Positions 15,618 to 23,325 of a DNA stretch of 33,422 bases are shown here, piece by piece. Each line of letters opens with the position of its first letter. Positions within the stretch are counted from its first letter, which is position 1. Both the position numbers and the translations under genes were made by a program. The notes under the pieces are model-generated. The model searched no databases and had not been told where the DNA came from. It saw nothing but the letters and a program-made list of their open reading frames with translations. Source of the DNA: JABWBJ01 sp036507855 (lineage in GTDB: Bacteria; Gemmatimonadota; Gemmatimonadetes; Gemmatimonadales; Gemmatimonadaceae); NCBI GenBank assembly GCA_036507855.1, contig DATCIJ010000022.1, positions 1-33,422 of the forward strand, written 5' to 3'.

Positions 15618-17061
15618 CGCCACAAACGTTCGTGATGTGCGCATCCAGAGGGCAATTATCGCCTGTGCGTTGCTCGCACTGGTCCTGCTACACGCGACGC
15701 ACGGCCTCCCGTTCAACTGGGACGACCAGGGGCAGTACCTCTCGCACTCGCGCGCACTGCTCGCGGGACGGCCGTACACCGACATCGGGTTCATCTACAC
15801 GACGTACAACAATTTCATCGGACCGGTGGCGGAGCCCCCCGGTGTTCCGGTCCTTATTCTGCCGGCGCTCGCGATCTCGGGAGCGGACCTGCTGCCAGTG
15901 CGCGTGGTCATGCTGTTCACGCTTCTCCTGTTTCTCTGGCTGGTGTGGAAGGTCATCGAGCCGTTCGCCGGACGTTGGACCGCGACTGCCGTCATCGTCA
16001 TGGCCATCGCCGTGTTCTCCTGGCAGCACGTGCTGGATGGCGTGATGTCGGACCTGCCGTTCTGCGCCGCGATATGGTGCGTGCTGTATGCGGCCGACAC
16101 CGACAGTCCGCTGAGTCGAGGTCGGCTCATCACGATGGCCATCGCCGGGGCCGCTGCCTTCACCTTCCGGATGGCGGCGCTGGCCCTGCTTCCGTCGATT
16201 GCCCTGCTCATGCTGCTGCGGCCTCGTCGCCAGTGGCCCGGACTCGTGCTCGTGGCGGTCGTCTGGGCCGCGGCTGGGGCGCTGGTGATGTTCGCGCTCC
16301 CAACGAGCACAGCACTGGTCGCCGAAACGTCGCTCGATTGGTCGAAAGTCCTTTTCGACGTTCGCGAGAACCTGCACGTGATCAGCTTTGGCGTTCTCGA
16401 AACGTTCCTCTATCCGTTCACCTCGAACCGCGCCAACGACGTCCTGCATGTTGTCGAGTTGTTGCTTGCGATTGTCGGGAGCTGGGCACTCCTGCGAGCC
16501 GGGCCACGACGATTCGCGTACCTCTTTGCGCTTTCGTATGTCCTGATGCTCCTCGTCCTGCCGACCCGGGCAACCCGATACTGGTGGCCGCTGGTGCCGT
16601 TGCAGGCCCTGGCTATGGTAGAAGGGCTCGCGGTGTTGATCCGTCGCGTACCGTCCGTGCCGCGATGGGTGCCGGCGGCTGTGGTCGCATTGCTGTTCGC
16701 CATCGGACTGCCACACGATGCGCGCGAACGAGCGACCCCGTTTTTCGAGCGCGACGAAGTCACCCAGGTGGTCGCCGCGTTACGCTCGGCGTCGCCCGAC
16801 GTGGAGCCGCGGGTTGCGATATTCAGTCCGCGCCAGTTGACGTGGCACACGCGCATTCCGGCGATGGGGCACTTCAAGGCCACGCCTGAACAGACCCTTG
16901 CGGAGCTGCGCGACAAGGGAATCACGTTTCTCGTCAGCGGGTCGCTTGAAGAGTGGCCCGAATTCAGTGCCTCGATTGACCGCGCGATTGCCGCACGACC
17001 GGACGCCTACCAGCTCATGGGGACTTTCGGCGGGTTGACGCTTCTGCGGGTTCTTCCCTGA
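15595..17061 (+). CDS. Multispanning membrane glycosyltransferase, GT39/ArnT-like
   Basis: 488 residues from the ATG at 15595 (or 484 from 15607); both overlap the end of the epimerase gene. About ten hydrophobic helices can be seen, beginning with IIACALLALVLLHAT. The first external loop carries FNWDDQGQY (Asp43, Asp44), in the position of the catalytic acidic residue of the GT39/GT83 (PMT/ArnT) group, and further on TDIGFIYTTYNNF. The soluble tail includes PRVAIFSPRQLTWHTRIPA. Such enzymes transfer a sugar from a polyprenyl-phosphate donor to a lipid, protein or glycan outside the inner membrane. Its place in the operon suggests it decorates or starts the surface polysaccharide. Acceptor unknown. 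Confidence 0.8.
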   Translation: MLPQMNADATNVRDVRIQRAIIACALLALVLLHATHGLPFNWDDQGQYLSHSRALLAGRPYTDIGFIYTTYNNFIGPVAEPPGVPVLILPALAISGADLLPVRVVMLFTLLLFLWLVWKVIEPFAGRWTATAVIVMAIAVFSWQHVLDGVMSDLPFCAAIWCVLYAADTDSPLSRGRLITMAIAGAAAFTFRMAALALLPSIALLMLLRPRRQWPGLVLVAVVWAAAGALVMFALPTSTALVAETSLDWSKVLFDVRENLHVISFGVLETFLYPFTSNRANDVLHVVELLLAIVGSWALLRAGPRRFAYLFALSYVLMLLVLPTRATRYWWPLVPLQALAMVEGLAVLIRRVPSVPRWVPAAVVALLFAIGLPHDARERATPFFERDEVTQVVAALRSASPDVEPRVAIFSPRQLTWHTRIPAMGHFKATPEQTLAELRDKGITFLVSGSLEEWPEFSASIDRAIAARPDAYQLMGTFGGLTLLRVLP

Positions 17062-17109
17062 AGCGGCCGAAACGAAAAAGAACTCGCGATTATCGAAGTC
17101 GCGCACTCT

Positions 17110-17125
17110 GTGGCGTTTCCGCCAC
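17110..17125 (+). terminator. Short perfect hairpin
   Basis: GTGGCG (17110-17115), loop TTTC, CGCCAC (17120-17125) in the spacer after the membrane glycosyltransferase gene. There is no T-run after it, so it may only slow transcription or be part of the larger structured spacer. Confidence 0.3.
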
Positions 17126-17137
17126 GATGATCGAGGG

Positions 17138-17174
17138 AAAAAGCGCACACTCCGCGAGTCCTCGCGTGTGCTTT
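17138..17174. terminator. Terminator-like hairpin flanked by A and T tracts
   Basis: After AAAAAG comes CACAC, then an inner stem CGCGA-GTCC-TCGCG, then GTGTG-CTTT, so the outer CACAC/GTGTG arms and the AAAG/CTTT flanks can pair with small bulges. The layout (A-tract, GC-rich stem, T-tract) suits a bidirectional intrinsic terminator. It would separate the first two operon genes from the rest, but the T-run is only three bases. Confidence 0.4.
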
Positions 17175-17211
17175 GCGGCGACAGTCAGGTAAAGACCCGC
17201 TACGTCGGCAG

Positions 17212-19011
17212 ATGCGTCCAGTCGCCGTCGTCTTGCGACGGGCACTCATATTGCGCTTGAGCACAGCGACCTGCAGCGTTGTGTCACCAGTGCCGGCGGC
17301 CGTGAGCCAGAACAGGAAAGTTGAAATCCTCGAACGTGAGTACGCTCCGCTCCGCTCACGGAACGTGCTGGGTATTACGCTGGAGGAATACTTCCATGTC
17401 GGCGCGTTCCGCGACCTGATCGCGCGCGGTCGCTGGTATCGGTTTGAGCCGCGTCTGGAAGCGGCAACTGATCGCGCACTCGCGTTACTGGCAGAAACGT
17501 CGACGCGCGCAACCTTCTTCACCCATGGCTGGGTCGCCGAACGCTACCCGGAGCTTGTGCGCCGGGTCGTCGAGTGCGGTCACGAGATCGGCAACTCGGG
17601 ATACGCTCATCGCGGACTGCGTGAATTGTCGCCGGACGCGCTGATCGAGGAATTCGCGCGGAGCCGCGACCTGCTGGAATCGGCAACCGGGATGCGCGTC
17701 CGCGGTACGCGCGTCCCCGATTGGACCGGCACCCGGGATTTGGCGCTGCTCGAGAAGCTTGCCGACGCCGGCTACGACTACGATGCCTCGCTGCGCCAGG
17801 TTGGCTATGCGACGAGCGCCGAACATCGCGTGCCGTTCGCGATTCGGCGGGGGAACCGAGAGCTCTGGGAATTCCCGGTGCCGACCGCGTCCGTCGCCGG
17901 ATTCCGCGTTCCGATCGGTGGTGGCAACTGGTTCCGACAACTGCCGGCGAACGTGGTGCGGCGTGCCGTGACAACGTGGATGCAATCGCACGACGCCCCA
18001 TTCTCGATGTATTTCCAGGCCTGGGAGCTCGATCCAGGGCAGCCGCGCATTACGGCGGCATCGTGGATCACGCGAGTCCGGCACTATCGGAACCTCGACC
18101 GGATGACGGAGCAGGTGCGTGAGTTCCTCGGCGCCTTCCGCTTCACGGGGTTCTCGGAATGGCTCGGGCTGCACCAGGAGGCGCGCGCGCACGCGGTCGA
18201 GCCCGCGCGGGTGGCGGTGCCAACCGTGATCAACGGCACGGACGACCGCCGTCCTGTTGTTGCGGTCGTCGTCCCATGCTACAACGAGGCCGAGACCCTG
18301 CCGTATCTGATGAACACGCTGGGTAGCGTCGAGCGCCGGTTCGCCGACAGGTACCGCCTTCATTTCGTCTTCGTGGACGATGCCAGCGCCGATGAGACCG
18401 GGACGGTGCTGGCGAAGCTGGTCGGGACGCGCGCGGACTGCATGGTGGTGCGGCACCCCGTGAATCGCGGAGTGGCGCACGCCATCCTGACGGGCATCGC
18501 GGCCGCGCCTGCGGAACTGGTCTGCTCGATCGACGCGGATTGCACCTACGATCCGCACGATATCGGCCGGCTGGTGGACGCGTTGGAGCGCGGCGCCACT
18601 CTGGTCACTGCCTCACCGTACCATCCGGAAGGTCACGTCGTCGGGGTACCGCGCTGGCGGCTCGCCTTGTCGCGCACCCTGTCATACATGTACCGCCGCA
18701 GTCTTGGATCGACGCTGCACACCTACACGAGCTGCTTCCGCGGCTACCGCCGAAGCGCGTTCATCGACCTGTCGCTGCGGCATCGAGGCTTCCTGGGCGT
18801 CGCAGAGACGCTGGCGCGCACGTTCCTCAGTGGACGGACCGTCGCGGAGATTCCCGCGACCCTGGAATCGCGCCTCATCGGCCGCTCGAAGATGCGCGTG
18901 CTCCCGGTGATCCTGGGGCATCTGCGCCTGCTCGCGGAACTGGGTCGGCTGCGCAAGGCGGAGGCCGGGCAGCGTGAAGACGGCAGGGACGCCCTGGTGA
19001 TCCATGCCTAA
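17212..19011 (+). CDS. Degenerate polysaccharide deacetylase fused to a GT2 glycosyltransferase
   Basis: 599 residues from ATG 17212; GTG 17302 is as likely, since family members begin close to the first motif. Residues ~50-330 resemble the deacetylases of exosortase-A/PEP-CTERM loci: ITLEEYFHVGAF, TRATFFTHGWVAERYP, GHEIGNSGYAH, RVPDWTGTRDL and the DUF3473-like FQAWELDPGQPR. Key residues are missing: the family's DVED, which carries the catalytic and metal acids, reads TLEE (56-59), and the first metal His of SHGYxH is Ser129, with only His133 kept. Deacetylation is therefore unlikely. From about residue 347 a complete GT-A domain follows (VVVPCYNEAETL, FVDDASADET, SIDADCTYDP), typical of dolichyl-phosphate-mannose-like GT2 enzymes. 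The dead domain may serve as a glycan-binding module. The 3' end overlaps the next gene by eight bases. Confidence 0.85.
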   Translation: MRPVAVVLRRALILRLSTATCSVVSPVPAAVSQNRKVEILEREYAPLRSRNVLGITLEEYFHVGAFRDLIARGRWYRFEPRLEAATDRALALLAETSTRATFFTHGWVAERYPELVRRVVECGHEIGNSGYAHRGLRELSPDALIEEFARSRDLLESATGMRVRGTRVPDWTGTRDLALLEKLADAGYDYDASLRQVGYATSAEHRVPFAIRRGNRELWEFPVPTASVAGFRVPIGGGNWFRQLPANVVRRAVTTWMQSHDAPFSMYFQAWELDPGQPRITAASWITRVRHYRNLDRMTEQVREFLGAFRFTGFSEWLGLHQEARAHAVEPARVAVPTVINGTDDRRPVVAVVVPCYNEAETLPYLMNTLGSVERRFADRYRLHFVFVDDASADETGTVLAKLVGTRADCMVVRHPVNRGVAHAILTGIAAAPAELVCSIDADCTYDPHDIGRLVDALERGATLVTASPYHPEGHVVGVPRWRLALSRTLSYMYRRSLGSTLHTYTSCFRGYRRSAFIDLSLRHRGFLGVAETLARTFLSGRTVAEIPATLESRLIGRSKMRVLPVILGHLRLLAELGRLRKAEAGQREDGRDALVIHA

Positions 19012-20335
19012 CGTCGCGGTGGTGGGAGGCGGCGTCATGGGCCTGACGCTTGGCCTGCGCCTGGCGCAGCGCGGGCACCGCGTTCGCGTCTACGAAGGCG
19101 AGCGCCGCGTGGGCGGGCTGGCCTCGGCCGACGGGATCGGCTCGTGGAAGTGGGACCGCTTCTACCACGTCATCCTTTTGTCAGACACGGCGCTGACCGG
19201 ACTGCTCGGGGAACTCGGGTTGCACGATCGCCTTCGCTGGGGAACGACGCGCACGGGTTTCTACACGGACGGGCGATGGATCTCGTTGTCGTCGGCGCTG
19301 GAATTCCTGCGCTTCCCGCCGCTCAACGTCGTCGACAAGGGGCGCCTCGCGGCCACGATTCTGATGGCGTCGCGGATCTCCGATCCGCTGCCACTCGAGA
19401 ACGTCGGCGCGCTCGAATGGCTGCAGCGCTGGTCAGGGCGCCGCACGACGGAGCGAATCTGGGCGCCGCTGCTGCGTGCGAAGCTCGGAGACAACGCGAA
19501 CGCGGCCAGCGCAGCCTTCATCTGGGCAATCATCGCCAGGATGTATGCCGCGCGTCGCACAGGCCTCAAGCGCGAGATGATGGGCTATGTGGATGGCGGA
19601 TACGACACCATCCTGCCCGCCCTGCGACGTCATGTGGAACGAGCCGGCGTCGATGTGGTGACCGGCGCGATGGTCACGAGCGTGCGGGATGACGGTGATG
19701 GCGCATCGGTCACGATCGATGGAGGCGGTTCAGCGTCGTTCGACAGCGTGGTCCTGACGGTGTCATGCCCGACGGTCAGCCGGCTCTGTCCCCAGCTGGC
19801 ACGCGCGGAGCATGAGCGACTCGGCCGCGTTGTCTATCAGGGCGTGGTGTGCCCGTCCTGGTTGCTGTCACGGCCACTGGCCGGCTTCTACGTCACGAAC
19901 ATCACGGATCGCTCGGTCCCCTTCACCGGCGTGATCGAGACGACTGCCCTTGTCGATCGCGCGACCTTTGGCGGCAACACTCTCGTGTATCTGCCGCGCT
20001 ACCTCACCCAGGACGACGCGATGTGGAACGCGCCTGACGAGCAGGTCGCGAGCGAGTTCTTCGACGCGCTCTGCCGCATGGTTCCGGGGCTTACGCCCGC
20101 CGACATCGTCGCGTCACGTGTCGCGCGCGCCCGTGACGTGCTGGCCGTTTCAACGCGCCGCTATTCGAGCGACGTCATGCCCGCGCTGGAGACGTCCCTG
20201 CCGCGCGTGTTCATCGCGAACTCGGCGCAGATCGCGCACGGCACGCTCAATGTGAACGAAACCGTGAGCCTGGCCGATCGCCAGGCGAGTGCGCTTCACG
20301 GCCGGTTCGCGGCCCGGGTGCCGGCGGCCGCGTGA
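19004..20335 (+). CDS. FAD-dependent oxidoreductase, protoporphyrinogen-oxidase/amine-oxidase-like
   Basis: 443 residues. The N-terminal Rossmann motif VVGGGVMGLTLG (Gly8-x-Gly10-x-x-Gly13) followed by RVYEGERRVGGLAS binds FAD as in HemY-like and UDP-galactopyranose-mutase-like flavoproteins. The C-terminal segment PRVFIANSAQIAHGTLNVNETV is the usual second FAD contact. Genes of this type recur in polysaccharide loci next to GT2 and deacetylase genes, where they may modify a lipid-linked or nucleotide sugar; the substrate is unknown. It overlaps the upstream fusion gene by eight bases and the downstream deacetylase by four (GTGA), so it is part of a tightly coupled operon. The octamer GCCTAACG overlaps its start. 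Confidence 0.82.
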   Translation: MPNVAVVGGGVMGLTLGLRLAQRGHRVRVYEGERRVGGLASADGIGSWKWDRFYHVILLSDTALTGLLGELGLHDRLRWGTTRTGFYTDGRWISLSSALEFLRFPPLNVVDKGRLAATILMASRISDPLPLENVGALEWLQRWSGRRTTERIWAPLLRAKLGDNANAASAAFIWAIIARMYAARRTGLKREMMGYVDGGYDTILPALRRHVERAGVDVVTGAMVTSVRDDGDGASVTIDGGGSASFDSVVLTVSCPTVSRLCPQLARAEHERLGRVVYQGVVCPSWLLSRPLAGFYVTNITDRSVPFTGVIETTALVDRATFGGNTLVYLPRYLTQDDAMWNAPDEQVASEFFDALCRMVPGLTPADIVASRVARARDVLAVSTRRYSSDVMPALETSLPRVFIANSAQIAHGTLNVNETVSLADRQASALHGRFAARVPAAA

Positions 20336-21339
20336 GCCCTGGCCCGCTTCCCCTGGCGAGCGTCTCGCTCGATCTCGACAACCTGTGGTCGTACCTGAAG
20401 ACCCACGGGAACGACGAGTGGCGCGACCGCCCCACCTACCTTCCGGGATTCGCGCCCGTGATCCTCGGCCTGCTCGAGGACGTCGGCATGCGCATCACGT
20501 TCTTTGTCGTTGGCTGCGATGCCGATCGCGATGAGAACGTGGACGCGATCCGTTCGCTGGCCGCCGCCGGCCACGAGATCGGCAATCACTCGTACGAACA
20601 CGAGCCGTGGTTGCACCGCTATGGCGCCGCGCAGATCGATGCGGAACTGGCGCTGGCCGAGCAGGCCATCGAGCGGGCGACGGGGCGTGCTTGCGAGGGC
20701 TTCCGTGGCCCCGGCTATAGCTGGAGTCCCACGCTGCTGGAAACGCTGTGCCGGCGCGGATACCGGTTCGACGCGTCGACGCTCCCGACGTGGATTGGCC
20801 CGCTGGCACGGGCGTACTACTTCTCCAGCGCCAGGCTCACACCCGAGCAACGCGTCGAGCGCGCCGCGCTGTTCGGCGACTGGGGCAACGGCCGCTGGCC
20901 GAATCGTCCCTATCGGTGGGAACTCGGGGATGGGCAGCGCCTGTTGGAGATTCCCGTTACGGTATTCCCGGGCCTCCGCACGCCGTTCCATTTCAGCTAC
21001 CTGCTCTGGCTGTCGCGCTACTCGGAACGCGTGATGTGGGCGTACCTGCGGTCCGCGCTTGCGTGGTGCCGGCGCACGGGCACCGAGCCAAGCGTTCTGC
21101 TGCACCCGCTCGACGTACTGGGGTCCGACGTTTCCCCGGCGCTTCGGTTCTTCCCGGGCATGGACCAGCCGACCGACCGCAAGACGGCTCTCCTCCGCCG
21201 TGTCCTGGGCACCATTCGTGAATCGTTCACGCCGGTCACGATGGGGATGCACGCGACACACCTGTCAGGGCGCCCGGACCTCGGGCTCCGCGACGCCGGG
21301 CCGCGGCACGCATCGCACCTTGCTCCCGCGGTGGCCTGA
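20332..21339 (+). CDS. Polysaccharide deacetylase (NodB-like), catalytic motifs intact
   Basis: 335 residues from the GTG at 20332, coupled by a GTGA overlap. NodB motifs: the acidic pair in SLDLDN (Asp14, Asp16), the metal histidines in GHEIGNHSYEH (His86, His90), FRGPGYSWSP (motif 3) and a C-terminal MGMHATHL. It should remove N-acetyl groups from, or de-acylate, a hexosamine in the polysaccharide or its lipid-linked precursor. This contrasts with the fusion protein upstream, whose equivalent residues are lost; the intact enzyme may supply the activity. No signal peptide is visible, so it may act in the cytoplasm on a precursor. Confidence 0.87.
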   Translation: MSPGPLPLASVSLDLDNLWSYLKTHGNDEWRDRPTYLPGFAPVILGLLEDVGMRITFFVVGCDADRDENVDAIRSLAAAGHEIGNHSYEHEPWLHRYGAAQIDAELALAEQAIERATGRACEGFRGPGYSWSPTLLETLCRRGYRFDASTLPTWIGPLARAYYFSSARLTPEQRVERAALFGDWGNGRWPNRPYRWELGDGQRLLEIPVTVFPGLRTPFHFSYLLWLSRYSERVMWAYLRSALAWCRRTGTEPSVLLHPLDVLGSDVSPALRFFPGMDQPTDRKTALLRRVLGTIRESFTPVTMGMHATHLSGRPDLGLRDAGPRHASHLAPAVA

Positions 21340-21341
21340 CG

Positions 21342-23315
21342 ATGTGCGGCATTGCGGCGATCCTCCGATTCGACGGGACGGCGCCCAACCGGGCCGTCGT
21401 CGAGCACATGGGATCACTCCTGCGCCATCGCGGCCCGGATGACGAGGGATCATTCGTCGACCGCGGTGTTGCCTTCGCCCATCGTCGGCTCGCCATCATC
21501 GACCTGCTCACCGGCCATCAACCGATGACCGCGGGCCCGCACACCATCGTGTTCAATGGCGAGATCTACAACTACGTCGAGCTGCGCGAGGAGCTGACGC
21601 GCGCGGGGCATGCGTTCCGGACGACGTCGGACACCGAAGTGCTCCTGCGCCTGTACGCGGAGCACGGTCCCTCGTTCGTGCGGCGTCTCAACGGCATGTT
21701 CGCGTTCCTCATCTATGATGCCGAGCGGCGTACGGTGCTCGCGGCGCGCGATCACTTCGGCATCAAGCCGCTGTACTACGCCGAGGCCCCCGACGGCGCG
21801 TTACTCTTTGCATCCGAGATCAAGGCGCTGCTCGCCTATCCCGGCATGCGCGCGGCGCCGGACGACTGTGGGGTCCGCGACTATCTCACCTTCCAGTTCG
21901 TGCTGGGTGACCGCACGATGTTCGCCGGCATCCGGAAGGTGGCGCCGGCGCACATGCTGGAGGTCGGGCTCTCCAACGGTGCGCGTCGGGTCACGCAGTA
22001 CTGGTCGCCCGACTTCGGCATCGACCGGCACCATAACGAGGACTACTTCGTCGAGCGGACGCGGGAACTGCTGGAGGATTCGGTGCGACTCCAGCTGCGC
22101 AGCGACGTGCCGGTCGGGGCCTACCTTTCCGGCGGACTCGACTCGGCGATCGTCGCGTCCCTCGCCGCGCGGCACGCGCCGATCGAGGCGTTCACCGCCG
22201 TCTTTCCCGAGGGGCCGGCATTCGATGAGAGCCCGTACGCGAGGGAGGTTGCGGCGTCACTCGGCATCCGGCTTCACGAGATCGTGCCGTCCGAGGAAGA
22301 GTTCACCGCACTCCTGCCACGCCTCGTCTGGCACATGGACGAGCCGGCCGCCGGGCCGGGGCTGTTCCCGCAGTTCGTCGTCTCGGGACTTGCCCGCCAG
22401 CACGTCAAGGTGGCGTTAGGCGGCCAGGGCGGAGACGAGATCTTCGGCGGCTACGCCCGCTACCTCGTCGCCTATCTCGAGCAGGCGCTCAAGGGGGCCA
22501 TCTTCGAGACGAATGTCGAGGGAAGCCACATCGTTTCCCTGGCGTCGATCGTGCCCAACCTGCCGGCCCTGCGGGAGTACGTGCCGATGCTCCGCCAGTT
22601 CTGGCGGAACGGCATCTTCGAGGACATGGACCGGCGCTATTTCCGGCTGGTGGATCGCGCGGGCGGTGCGGTGAGCCTGTTCCTGCCGGAATTCCGCGAG
22701 GCGTACAACCCGGAGGATATCTTCCAGCGCTTCGCCACCGTGTTCAATTCGCCCGATACGCCGTCGTACGTCAACCGGATGACCCACTTCGACGTGATGA
22801 ACGGGCTGCCGGCGCTGCTGCAGGTCGAAGACCGCGTGTCAATGGCGCATTCGCTCGAGTCCCGCGTGCCGCTGCTCGACTATCGACTGGTCGAGTTGGC
22901 GGCGACGATGCCCGCGCGCCTCAAGTTCGAAGGCGGACAACTGAAGTATCTTCTCAAGCGCGCCGCGGGAGATCTCGTTCCGCCGGCCGTCCTCGCCCGA
23001 AAGGACAAGATGGGATTCCCGGTCCCGCTGCAGCGCTGGTTCCGAGGCAACTCCCGGGACTTCGTATGCGACATCCTGCTCTCTGAACGCGCGCGGCAAC
23101 GCGGAATCTTCGATCCGGCCGCCGTCGAGGCTCAACTCGACGTCGAGCGTCCGTTCAGCCGGCAGGTCTGGGGACTGCTGAACCTGGAGCTCTGGTTCCA
23201 GCAATTCATCGATCCCCCTGCTTCAACCTTCGGCCAGCCGGACACGGCCGGTTTCAGTGGCACGATGGTCGCAAGATCGACTGAGCGGGCAGCGCGGGCA
23301 CGTCAGAAGACCTGA
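21342..23315 (+). CDS. asnB: Asparagine-synthase-type glutamine amidotransferase
   Basis: 657 residues. The N-terminal class II glutaminase has Cys2 as nucleophile (MCGIAAIL), HRGPDDEG, HRRLAIIDL and FNGEIYNY. The synthetase half has the PP-loop SGGLDS (263-268), LGGQGGDEIFGGY and LESRVPLLDYRLVE. Both active sites look complete. Classical AsnB makes asparagine, but close relatives in O-antigen and exosortase-linked polysaccharide loci amidate sugar carboxylates. Between deacetylase and UDP-uronate-forming genes, the second role (conversion of a uronic acid to a uronamide) is favoured by context. A C-terminal tail of ~40 residues is not needed for the core. Contains a TTA codon (359) in CGTTAGGC. 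Separated from the next gene by ten bases. Confidence 0.88.
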   Translation: MCGIAAILRFDGTAPNRAVVEHMGSLLRHRGPDDEGSFVDRGVAFAHRRLAIIDLLTGHQPMTAGPHTIVFNGEIYNYVELREELTRAGHAFRTTSDTEVLLRLYAEHGPSFVRRLNGMFAFLIYDAERRTVLAARDHFGIKPLYYAEAPDGALLFASEIKALLAYPGMRAAPDDCGVRDYLTFQFVLGDRTMFAGIRKVAPAHMLEVGLSNGARRVTQYWSPDFGIDRHHNEDYFVERTRELLEDSVRLQLRSDVPVGAYLSGGLDSAIVASLAARHAPIEAFTAVFPEGPAFDESPYAREVAASLGIRLHEIVPSEEEFTALLPRLVWHMDEPAAGPGLFPQFVVSGLARQHVKVALGGQGGDEIFGGYARYLVAYLEQALKGAIFETNVEGSHIVSLASIVPNLPALREYVPMLRQFWRNGIFEDMDRRYFRLVDRAGGAVSLFLPEFREAYNPEDIFQRFATVFNSPDTPSYVNRMTHFDVMNGLPALLQVEDRVSMAHSLESRVPLLDYRLVELAATMPARLKFEGGQLKYLLKRAAGDLVPPAVLARKDKMGFPVPLQRWFRGNSRDFVCDILLSERARQRGIFDPAAVEAQLDVERPFSRQVWGLLNLELWFQQFIDPPASTFGQPDTAGFSGTMVARSTERAARARQKT

Positions 23316-23325
23316 AGTCAAACTC

